Source: Candidatus Omnitrophota bacterium
Lineage (GTDB): Bacteria > Omnitrophota > Gorgyraeia > Zapsychrales > Fredricksoniimonadaceae
Direction: 5' to 3'
Assembly (NCBI GenBank): GCA_015233165.1
Contig: JADFYF010000011.1
Coordinates: 1 to 42,031, forward strand
Length of the DNA stretch: 42,031 nt
Under the pieces are notes generated by a model. It was given only the letters and a program-made list of their open reading frames with translations. It was not told where the DNA came from and ran no database searches. Of this stretch, positions 36,401 to 42,031 are shown piece by piece. The position numbers were made by a program, and so were the translations under genes. Numbering within the stretch: position 1 is the first letter of the stretch; every line of letters starts with the position of its first letter.

Positions 36401-36818
36401 AGATCCTGATAATGCTTTAGAAAGTGGTATTGATATTGTTGCTCGTCCTCCGGGTAAAAAGCTTCAAAATATCAGCCTTCTGTCTGGTGGGGAAAAGACA
36501 ATGACCGCCATTGCGCTTATTTTTGGTGTTTTTAAGGTTAATCCTTCCCCATTTTGTGTTCTGGACGAAATTGATGCCGCTTTAGACGAAAGTAATGTTG
36601 GTCGCTTTGCCAATCTTTTAAAAGAATTTGCTAAAATTGCCCAGTTTGTTGTCATTACTCATAATAAGAAAACCATGGCTGTCGCTGATACCATGTACGG
36701 GGTCACCATGCAGGAAAGAGGCATTTCCCGTATAGTTTCTGTGAAGTTTAACGAGTATCAGCACCAAGCTCCCTCCGCTAGAATTCCTCAATCTGTAGAA
36801 AACGCTGTTGCTGTATAG
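33486..36818 (+). CDS. smc: Chromosome segregation protein SMC, with a reduced hinge
   Basis: This bacterial condensin ATPase organises and segregates the chromosome. The protein is 1110 residues from the ATG at 33486 (AAGG ribosome binding site; a TTG at 33480 is less likely). The N-terminal head has YLKRLEIFGFKSFAEKT, Walker A GPNGCGKS (31-38) and the R-loop region TRRLFRSGESEYLIN. Two long coiled coils follow (about 170-490 and 560-980). The C-terminal head has signature LSGGEKTM (999-1006) and Walker B FCVLDEIDAALDES. The segment between the coils is only about 65 residues (493-558), against roughly 150-200 for a normal hinge with its DLxxV-type motifs. A Gln/Ala/Pro-rich linker lies near residues 840-878. 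Confidence 0.95.
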   Translation: MYLKRLEIFGFKSFAEKTILDFQQGISAIVGPNGCGKSNVFDSVRWVLGEQSVKELRGSSMEDVIFNGTDKKPALGFAEVSLIFSNESKVLPFDQEEVVVTRRLFRSGESEYLINKTVCRLRDIVEMFLGTGVGAEAYSLIQQGKVDLVVSAKPDDRRQIFDEAAGITKYKAKKKEALSKLKEAEDNLVRLNDIVVEVKRQIATIERQAKKAQRYKEDFEQLKNFELILATHQMGIYTKEFEAITSALENFQSKEEEGLRQLAELNQQIEHETGLLEELDQRINEFKSQQIRLDNEIEVNVRQIGFNEERLQNIDQTISRLDTEKKACLERCGVHQGKIEEINNQLGQYARLLETLTQEVDEKRRSLSVLLTSIEEATHSIKSSQERIFTFNAQQVRVKNQLTDNMKRAMEQNARKSRLEHENSKVAQEKSQIFQKFEAINSAIVNVKNELEGQWVNLSQERQNEDGLKEQLGLCESRIDELEKSKVFLLSQKEFVDKMQRQYQENPDPVVEGRFIAPVRPSENQTGIIGKIKSIQEVEGGFEIIYETKYVELNLAHMDERIIAVEAQLAIENAQRDNLIQTLSEHRALIEGALKDIQQQEKKLSVLEAQKNDIELESGKIIGELDLINSEFSQMESALADLKVQEADLVSQLQGIDAEARLVQEEISDRQQDITRKHQEREDWNMAIVQTEAKLNALQSQQRNAQDNVNLHTQNLERDLSDISRFDSEALEVSSKRGRINEDIIHLQNAIEGLRTKKEALSVELNQCLAERAEVAQRLTSIRSHAKAIEDDIIQSKTDLHNLQMRQQELQFNQRTLKERLLQTYKVDWDLWQAQGGLTPQEPVATTEESAMSSQQVGGAAALEHVSAQPQPEVNFEELALEIERLKKRCESYGAVNLVAIEEFDELKNRFEYLTKQQSDLLTAREQLMQTIQKINRTTRQMFTDTFARVNEEFKTHFSMLFGGGEAELILLDPDNALESGIDIVARPPGKKLQNISLLSGGEKTMTAIALIFGVFKVNPSPFCVLDEIDAALDESNVGRFANLLKEFAKIAQFVVITHNKKTMAVADTMYGVTMQERGISRIVSVKFNEYQHQAPSARIPQSVENAVAV

Positions 36819-36934
36819 GTTTCGAAATCATTAAAAAAGAAAATGCTATCTTTTTCAAAGCCGACATGCTATAAACCTATATATATGAATGGGATAAAAG
36901 CATAAAAAAACTTATTAACCCCTACGTGCTTGCC

Positions 36935-36963
36935 TTGACACTCCCCTAGGCACATGGTATACT
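36935..36963 (+). promoter_or_regulatory. Strong sigma-70 promoter of the cvpA-dnaG-rpoD operon
   Basis: A perfect TTGACA -35 (36935-36940), a 17-base spacer and a TATACT -10 (36958-36963) preceded by an extended-10 TGG. The start should fall near 36970, only about 13 bases before the cvpA ATG, so the leader is very short. The preceding 115 bases (36819-36934) are AT-rich with no clear smc terminator. Confidence 0.85.
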
Positions 36964-36982
36964 TCGAGCTAAGTCACTAGAA

Positions 36983-37576
36983 ATGAAGACATTTACACAC
37001 TTTTTGCAGATGATTAATTGGATGGATGTAGCCATGTTGGCGTTACTCATCCGAATTGTTTTTATCGGAGTCAAAACGGGTTTTGTTACAGAGCTTTTCA
37101 AGCTTTTTGGGATTTTATGTGCGGTATTTGTGGGGCTGCATTATTACACTCCTTTAGCCGTATTTATTTCTAAAAAGATAAATTGGTCGTTTCAGATATT
37201 AGAATGTACGTTCTTTGGCTTGCTGGTGATTTTAGTGGTTGTAGCCGTTAAGTATTTTCGTGATGGTTTTTTGTTGATTTTTAGGTTTGAAACAGCTCAC
37301 GAAGGGGTGAATCAATGGGGTTCAGGTTTATTTTCAGTGATTAGGGCTTTATTGTTAATTAGTCTTATCCTGTTTGGATCATTACTGTCTCGGGTAGAAT
37401 GGCTAGAGAGACAGACGATGACCTCTGTATCTCAGAAATTGGCATTGAAGGTTGCTCCTAAGACGTATAGTTTTTTATTTCATAATTTGATAGGTAAAAT
37501 ATTTACTGAAGAAAGATTTAATCAAGAAGCCAATAATGTTGTTATTCATAGTAGCGTTTCTCGTGGGCGGTTTTAG
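36983..37576 (+). CDS. cvpA: CvpA family membrane protein
   Basis: This 197-residue inner-membrane protein of the CvpA/colicin V production family has about four transmembrane helices (residues about 15-35, 40-58, 70-90, 115-135) and a hydrophilic tail. The opening MINWMDVAMLALLIRIVFIGVK and the GFVTELFKLFGILCAV segment fit the family. Other members are linked to envelope homeostasis and biofilm, but the biochemical role is unsettled. It heads the dnaG-rpoD operon here. No ribosome binding site is obvious in the very short leader. Confidence 0.8.
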   Translation: MKTFTHFLQMINWMDVAMLALLIRIVFIGVKTGFVTELFKLFGILCAVFVGLHYYTPLAVFISKKINWSFQILECTFFGLLVILVVVAVKYFRDGFLLIFRFETAHEGVNQWGSGLFSVIRALLLISLILFGSLLSRVEWLERQTMTSVSQKLALKVAPKTYSFLFHNLIGKIFTEERFNQEANNVVIHSSVSRGRF

Positions 37577-37607
37577 CGTTTGAAGGATTTTAGGCAGGGA
37601 GTTTTTT

Positions 37608-39395
37608 GTGGGATTGATTTCAGAAGATATTATTCGAGGGGTCATTGATCGAGCAGATATCATCGATGTGATCGGTCGTTATGTAACCCTCAAGAAGTAT
37701 GGAAGTAATTTTAAAGCTCTTTGTCCGTTTCATACTGAAAAGTCACCGTCGTTTGTCGTTAATCCCGATAAACAGATTTTTCACTGCTTTGGTTGTAACG
37801 TCGGTGGCAATGTTGTTTCTTTTATTATGCGTCAGGAACGACTTGAGTTTCCGCAAGCGGTACGGTTTTTAGCGGAGCAGATGGGAATTGTCATTCCGGA
37901 TGATCAGGAGGATGCGTCAAGTCCCTCTAAGAAGATCAAGGATGACATTTACAAGATTAACGATTGGGCGCTGCAGTTCTTTCACGAAAGGCTTTTGACG
38001 AGTCGTGAACCGACAGCCCAAAAAGCTCGTGAATATTTAAAAGCTCGCGGTGTTGATTTAGAGATAGTGAAGCAGTTTCAGATAGGTTATGCTCCTGATG
38101 AATGGGATGCGCTTATCGGAGTCTTAAGATCTAAAGGTGTATCACCAGAAGTGATGCATCAGGCGGGTGTAGTGATAGCCCGTGATAAAGGCGGCTACTA
38201 CGATCGATTTCGTGGCCGCATTATTTTTCCGATTTTTGACATTAATAGCCGTCCTGTTGCTTTCGGCGCACGCGCCATGAATGACACAGAGGGGGCTAAG
38301 TACATCAACTCTCCCGAGACACCGGTATACACCAAAGGCCGGCACTTATTTGGTCTTAATATGACCAAGACGTCCGTTGGAGACGAAGATGTTGTTTTAG
38401 TTGTTGAAGGATATATGGATATGATTATGCCCTATATCCATGGAGTGAAGAACATAGCGGCCTCACTAGGTACGGCATTGACCGTCGATCAAATTAAATT
38501 GATACGCCGCTATACTTCGAATGTAACAATGCTCTTTGATACAGATCCCGCAGGTCAGTCCGCCATTGTGCGGTCGCTGGACCTTCTTGTGGACGAAGGG
38601 ATGAATGTTAAGGTGGCTACCTTAAGCCAGGGCGAAGATCCGGATTCATTTATCCGGCAACAGGGCCTGGAGGCTTTCCGAGGACGTTTAAAACAGGCAC
38701 AGACGTTGTTTGATTATAAATTCAGCTGGCTTTCTGCCCAGTTCGATGTCAAAACCATCGAGGGTAAAGATAAAATTTGCCAGGAGATGTTAGCAACGAT
38801 CGGCCATTTTAAGTCTGAGGTGAGTAAGTTTGAATTGATGCGTCTTCTGGCTCAACGGTTAAACGTGCCGGAAGAAATTATTATCAAACAGGCGAAGGGG
38901 CAGATTAAATTTTCATCAGTCCCAACAAGAACATCGGTTAAAGAGGTTATTTCGCCTGCACCAGTTAAGATAAATCAGACGCCTAAAGCGCATGAGGAAC
39001 TTTTAATTGCACTTTTCTTAATTGATCATCGCTGGGCAGAAGAAGCAGCAAAGCTTGTCGAATTAACTGATTTTACCGAAGGATTCACGCGGGATTTGGT
39101 CGCAACCATCTGGCAGATGACTCAAGAGAATCTGGAGTGGAAGACATCGGATTTATTAGCATCTTTGTCTTCTGAAGTTGCACAGAGTTTTATTAGCAGA
39201 TTATTAAATGATGCTGGTTCTCGAACTTCTGAGGCGCCTCGTCTTTTCCAGGACTGCATTGGGCGGATTCACAAAGATCGTCTTAAGATTCATAAGCAGG
39301 AATTAATGGAAAAGCTTAAAGAGGCTGAACGCCGCGGAGATACCTCGGTGGTCGAGGAGTTGAGAGCCAGGTTTCAAGAAATTTTAAAACCGTAG
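37608..39395 (+). CDS. dnaG: DNA primase
   Basis: DnaG makes the RNA primers for replication. The 595-residue protein starts at a GTG preceded by GGGAG at seven bases. The CHC2 zinc finger is complete (C39, H42, C60, C63 in CPFHTEKS and HCFGC). The RNA polymerase domain contains [12 protein letters not shown] and GRIIFPIFD. The TOPRIM core contains VVEGYMDMI and [12 protein letters not shown]. The C-terminal third (from about 450) is the helicase-binding region and is more diverged. The dnaG-rpoD pair forms the core of the macromolecular synthesis operon. Confidence 0.97.
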   Translation: MGLISEDIIRGVIDRADIIDVIGRYVTLKKYGSNFKALCPFHTEKSPSFVVNPDKQIFHCFGCNVGGNVVSFIMRQERLEFPQAVRFLAEQMGIVIPDDQEDASSPSKKIKDDIYKINDWALQFFHERLLTSREPTAQKAREYLKARGVDLEIVKQFQIGYAPDEWDALIGVLRSKGVSPEVMHQAGVVIARDKGGYYDRFRGRIIFPIFDINSRPVAFGARAMNDTEGAKYINSPETPVYTKGRHLFGLNMTKTSVGDEDVVLVVEGYMDMIMPYIHGVKNIAASLGTALTVDQIKLIRRYTSNVTMLFDTDPAGQSAIVRSLDLLVDEGMNVKVATLSQGEDPDSFIRQQGLEAFRGRLKQAQTLFDYKFSWLSAQFDVKTIEGKDKICQEMLATIGHFKSEVSKFELMRLLAQRLNVPEEIIIKQAKGQIKFSSVPTRTSVKEVISPAPVKINQTPKAHEELLIALFLIDHRWAEEAAKLVELTDFTEGFTRDLVATIWQMTQENLEWKTSDLLASLSSEVAQSFISRLLNDAGSRTSEAPRLFQDCIGRIHKDRLKIHKQELMEKLKEAERRGDTSVVEELRARFQEILKP

Positions 39396-39415
39396 TTTAC
39401 CAAATAGAGGTTAAC

Positions 39416-41032
39416 ATGGCAGAACAAGTCAAAGATAGAGATATTCAGGGCGATTTGGATAAGTTAGTGTCCTTAGGTAAGAAGAAGGGTTTCTTAACCT
39501 ATGATGAGGTTAATGAAACCTTGTCTGATCAAATGGACTCTTCTGAAGAAATTGATCAGGTTTTTGACATCTTAGACGGTCAGGAAATCAAGGTTGTTGA
39601 CGCTGATGAAGATTCATCCGCTGGACCGGGTGCACCTGCGTCTGACGAAGGATCGTCACATGATGAAAGTCGCGAACAGCAGGTTCGTCGTGTACGCGAA
39701 GAGAATAAAGAAGAGGATGTCTATTCGGATAAATTTATTCCTTTAGATGATCCCGTGAAGATGTATTTGAAACAAATGGGTTCGATTCCGCTGTTAACGC
39801 GCGAAGAAGAAATTTCTTTGGCTAAGCGTATTGAAGAAGCGGAAATGAAGTTTGCAGAAAGTTTATTTAAGACCTACTTCGCCCGCAAAGAAGCCATTGC
39901 GATGATTAATGCTGTTTTGAAAGATGAAATCAACGCCGAAGATGTTATTAAAGATGAGTTGGAACGCCGTCATCGCTTGATGAAGGATTTGGCCAAGATT
40001 TTAGAAAAGGTGCGCCATACACGCGTGGGTTCTGATATTTCTGCTAAATCTATTGCTGAGTTTAAGTTAACGTCGACCGTTAATGAAGACATTGTTGTTA
40101 AGATTAATGAGATTATTGATAATATCGAACGTATTGATCGTATTTTGAAGTCTAAAAAGAATGCGTTAAATGCTCCTGAATTTAATAAGCAAAAAGAGGC
40201 TCTTTTAAAAGAATTAGGTGAACCTGTTGACACTGTAAAAGTTCAATTGCGTGAAATTAAAACCCGTCAGTCCCGTTTTAATAAAGCCAAGAAGCTTCTT
40301 GTTGAGGCGAATTTGCGTTTGGTGGTTTCCATTGCTAAGAAATATATCAATCGTGGGTTGTCATTCCTGGATTTGATTCAGGAAGGCAACATGGGTTTAA
40401 TCCGCGCGGTTGAAAAGTTTGAATATAAACGTGGTTATAAATTTTCGACCTACGCAACATGGTGGATTCGTCAGGCGATCACTCGATCCATTGCTGATCA
40501 GGCGCGTACGATTCGTATCCCGGTGCACATGACAGAGACGATTAACAAGATCATCCGTATCTCTCGTGTCTTCGTTCAGGAATATGGCCGTGAACCTTCC
40601 GCTCAGGAAATTGGTAAGGAAATGCGCATGCCTGTGGGTAAGGTGAAGGAAATCTTAAAGATTTCTCAGGTGCCTATTTCTTTACAAACGCCCATCGGTG
40701 ATGAAGGTGATACGCATTTTGGGGACTTCATCGAAGACAAAAAAGCCATTTCACCGGCGAATGCCACGTTGCATTCGATGCTCAAAGATGAAATTACGTC
40801 TGTGCTGCAGACCTTGGATGAACGTGAACGCAAGATTTTAGAATTGCGTTTCGGGATTCAGGATGGAACAAGTCGCACCTTAGAAGAGGTGGGGGCTGAG
40901 TTTAACGTCACCCGTGAACGTGTGCGTCAGATCGAGTCCAAGGCTCTTCGCAAGTTGCGCCACCCGACACGTTCCCGCCGTATCAAGTCATTCTTAGATA
41001 TGGCCTCCAAGGATGGGGATGTGATTATGTAG
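39416..41032 (+). CDS. rpoD: RNA polymerase primary sigma factor (sigma-70)
   Basis: This is the housekeeping sigma factor, 538 residues. An N-terminal acidic region 1.1 (residues 1-100, ending in an Asp/Ser/Gly-rich linker) precedes region 1.2 ([20 protein letters not shown]). A moderate non-conserved region comes before region 2 ([57 protein letters not shown]). Regions 3 and 4 follow, including the helix-turn-helix [20 protein letters not shown]. Conserved promoter-contacting segments are intact, which agrees with the TTGACA/TATAAT-like promoters found in this window. A strong terminator follows. Confidence 0.98.
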   Translation: MAEQVKDRDIQGDLDKLVSLGKKKGFLTYDEVNETLSDQMDSSEEIDQVFDILDGQEIKVVDADEDSSAGPGAPASDEGSSHDESREQQVRRVREENKEEDVYSDKFIPLDDPVKMYLKQMGSIPLLTREEEISLAKRIEEAEMKFAESLFKTYFARKEAIAMINAVLKDEINAEDVIKDELERRHRLMKDLAKILEKVRHTRVGSDISAKSIAEFKLTSTVNEDIVVKINEIIDNIERIDRILKSKKNALNAPEFNKQKEALLKELGEPVDTVKVQLREIKTRQSRFNKAKKLLVEANLRLVVSIAKKYINRGLSFLDLIQEGNMGLIRAVEKFEYKRGYKFSTYATWWIRQAITRSIADQARTIRIPVHMTETINKIIRISRVFVQEYGREPSAQEIGKEMRMPVGKVKEILKISQVPISLQTPIGDEGDTHFGDFIEDKKAISPANATLHSMLKDEITSVLQTLDERERKILELRFGIQDGTSRTLEEVGAEFNVTRERVRQIESKALRKLRHPTRSRRIKSFLDMASKDGDVIM

Positions 41033-41059
41033 TCAGATTTAAAACCGTTTGAAAAAAAA

Positions 41060-41090
41060 GCCGTTGGGATTAAAACCCAGCGGCTTTTTT
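41060..41090 (+). terminator. Intrinsic terminator after rpoD
   Basis: A nine-base-pair stem GCCGTTGGG / CCCAGCGGC (one G-T wobble) with a seven-base loop is flanked by eight A residues on the left and six T residues on the right, so it may work in both directions. It lies 27 bases after the rpoD stop. Confidence 0.95.
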
Positions 41091-41104
41091 GTTATAGTAT
41101 AACT

Positions 41105-41181
41105 TTGTCATCCCCGAATGCTTTTATCGGGGATCCAGAGTTGGTTAATATTCTGGATTCCCGCCTTCGCGGGAATGACAA
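41105..41181. repeat. Palindromic REP/MITE-like intergenic element
   Basis: This 77-bp element has imperfect terminal inverted repeats TTGTCATCCCCG / CGGGAATGACAA. Each arm folds into its own hairpin (TCCCCGA/TCGGGGA and ATTCCCGC/GCGGGAAT). An inner inverted pair GGATCCAGA / TCTGGATT completes a cloverleaf-like palindrome. The CTGGATTCCCGC...GCGGGAATGACAA arm resembles a repeat that I recall from intergenic regions of many unrelated bacteria. It lies between the rpoD terminator and the lipoprotein gene. Confidence 0.75.
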
Positions 41182-41218
41182 GTTATTACATGAACTAACA
41201 ATTTAAAAAGAAAGTTAA

Positions 41219-41626
41219 ATGATGAATCAACTCTTACGAAGAAGTATTCTTGGTTTAGTTCTTTTAATCGGCATCAGTCTGTGTGCTGTTTCCTGTTCGA
41301 AGCAGGAAGCGCCGGAAGCCGTTTCTTCACAAGGGTCAGCGGCATTGACTCATGGCGTTAAGGCCAGGGATTTTGCTCCGGGACAGCTACAAATGCATTT
41401 CACTAAGCACGGCTATCAATTTGGTGCGATCACGGAAGAAGAGTACTTAGAAGATGCCCGAAAGTTATTAGATGCTCCTGTAGGAACAGATCTCTTGGAG
41501 AAGGTTAGAGAGAATGGGGATATCGAGCATTATCGTCCAAGTACCCGTGAGTTTGCTGTGATGACAAGAACAGGACGAATTCGGACGTATTTTATAACAA
41601 GACCCGGTTATTGGGAGAGACAATGA
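41219..41626 (+). CDS. Small lipoprotein with a C-terminal BECR/EndoU-like nuclease toxin domain (putative)
   Basis: This 135-residue protein has a lipoprotein signal peptide: positive MNQLLRRS, hydrophobic core and lipobox AVSC with Cys26 as the lipidated residue. After a short Ser/Ala-rich linker, residues about 55-135 form one domain with HFTKHGYQFG (H60, H64), TEEEYLEDARKLL, REFAVMTRTGRIRTYF and a terminal GYWERQ. This H-KHG-FG, EYL-A, G-I-TYF pattern is what I know from small tRNase/EndoU-like (BECR-fold) domains at the C-termini of contact-dependent and polymorphic toxins. The next gene overlaps its stop, as immunity genes often do. The toxin role is inferred; it could instead be a domesticated RNase-fold lipoprotein. 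Confidence 0.6.
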   Translation: MMNQLLRRSILGLVLLIGISLCAVSCSKQEAPEAVSSQGSAALTHGVKARDFAPGQLQMHFTKHGYQFGAITEEEYLEDARKLLDAPVGTDLLEKVRENGDIEHYRPSTREFAVMTRTGRIRTYFITRPGYWERQ

Positions 41627-41883
41627 GCAAAACCTATCTGTGTCCGGTCTGTGGGTTTGATCAGTTACAAGAAGAACCTTTTAGTAAGAAGAACGAACCC
41701 TCCTTTGAAATCTGTCCCTGCTGTGGTTTTGAGTTTGGCTTTAATGGAGAGAATAATAAAGCTAGTTTTAAAGAATATCGTGAACGCTGGATTAAAGAAG
41801 GGGCTTCGTGGTTCATTAAGGGATTGGAACCCAAGAGATGGGATTATAAGAAACAGCTACAGGCTTTAGGAAAACATTTCTGA
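41623..41883 (+). CDS. Small zinc-ribbon protein, putative immunity partner
   Basis: This 86-residue protein starts at the ATG at 41623, overlapping the upstream stop (ATGA) with a GGGAGAG ribosome binding site; a TTG at 41611 is unlikely. Two Cys pairs (CPVCG at C7/C10 and CPCCG at C31/C34, with C33 between) make a likely zinc ribbon. The remainder contains SFKEYRERWIKEGASWF and W-rich residues (LEPKRWDYKKQL). I recall similar CPVCG/SFEICPCCGFEFG proteins as small cytoplasmic hypotheticals, some next to toxin genes. There is no signal peptide, as expected for an immunity protein that guards the cytoplasm. The function is inferred mainly from the overlap. Confidence 0.65.
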   Translation: MSKTYLCPVCGFDQLQEEPFSKKNEPSFEICPCCGFEFGFNGENNKASFKEYRERWIKEGASWFIKGLEPKRWDYKKQLQALGKHF

Positions 41884-42031
41884 AATAAGAATTAATTCTT
41901 GAAGAGGGAACGGTCAACTGATAGTTACCCCTTTTCTTCCAAAGATTAACCTGCCAAGAGAATAACTGATCCAAGTCAACCGGTGGAATCATCAGTAAGC
42001 GTTTATCAAGGTTTTGGTTCTTTTCATGAGC
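41816..42031 (-). CDS. Possible partial ORF entering from the right edge (weak)
   Basis: On the minus strand one frame is open from the window edge for 71 codons, including LMIPPVDLDQLFSWQVNLW and NYQLTVPSSRINSYF, and stops inside the zinc-ribbon gene. The other two minus-strand frames close at once. The start would lie beyond the window. Composition is plausible for coding, but the 68-base convergent overlap with the upstream gene is long and I recognise no family. Confidence 0.25.
   Translation of the reverse strand, partial: AHEKNQNLDKRLLMIPPVDLDQLFSWQVNLWKKRGNYQLTVPSSRINSYFRNVFLKPVAVSYNPISWVPIP

Noticed and set aside
36819-36934. Small RNA or terminator after smc
   Set aside because: The stretch is AT-rich with A- and T-runs, but no stable GC stem followed by a T-tract could be found.
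41906-41931. Third copy of the GGGAACGGTC hairpin
   Set aside because: Only the left half (GGGAACGGTC) matches; the right half (GTTACCCC) pairs imperfectly, and the region may be coding on the minus strand.

Overview
The window looks like chromosomal DNA from an uncultured, Gram-negative-type (diderm) bacterium of low-to-moderate GC. Two-membrane signs are the O-antigen-type polysaccharide genes, a lipoprotein signal peptide and periplasmic binding-protein transport. The housekeeping set (FabV-type enoyl reductase, CvpA-DnaG-RpoD, pgk-tpiA-secG, GlgC) together with many GT-C membrane glycosyltransferases fits a PVC-related candidate phylum such as Omnitrophota. That placement is an inference of moderate-to-low confidence, made without any search.

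Region 1 (1-18.7 kb, all +) is a surface-polysaccharide cluster. It starts inside a CDP-glucose 4,6-dehydratase (rfbG) and continues with an RmlC-like epimerase, an unexpected AlbA_2/Schlafen-type ATPase, CDP-glucose synthase (rfbF), GT2 and GT4 glycosyltransferases, an O-antigen ligase/polymerase, GT-C membrane enzymes, two RfbE-like epimerases, a DPM1-like GT2, a WecG/TagA GT26 enzyme, a polyprenyl-phosphate sugar transferase, and Gmd plus Fcl for GDP-L-fucose. Together these make CDP-deoxysugar and GDP-fucose precursors, start a lipid-linked repeat unit, extend it and polymerise or ligate it. No Wzx flippase or ABC exporter is in view. A GT-C-like membrane protein on the minus strand (18.8-20.5 kb) closes the cluster.

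Region 2 (20.5-32.9 kb, +) starts at a consensus promoter: pgk, tpiA and secG, then a Yej/Dpp-type peptide ABC transporter (binding protein, two permeases, two short ATPases) whose genes overlap one after another, a coupled membrane/TPR protein, glgC and fabV. Two similar RNA hairpins sit just before the ribosome binding sites of pgk and tpiA.

Region 3 (32.9-41.1 kb, +) carries cspA with a long leader containing a terminator-like hairpin, then smc with an unusually small hinge, cvpA, dnaG and rpoD, ended by a strong intrinsic terminator.

Region 4 (41.1-42.0 kb) has a palindromic mobile-repeat-like element, then a small lipoprotein with a C-terminal domain like BECR-fold nuclease toxins, overlapped by a small zinc-ribbon gene. 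This pair is the best candidate for an under-described system here: a lipoprotein-borne toxin with its immunity protein.
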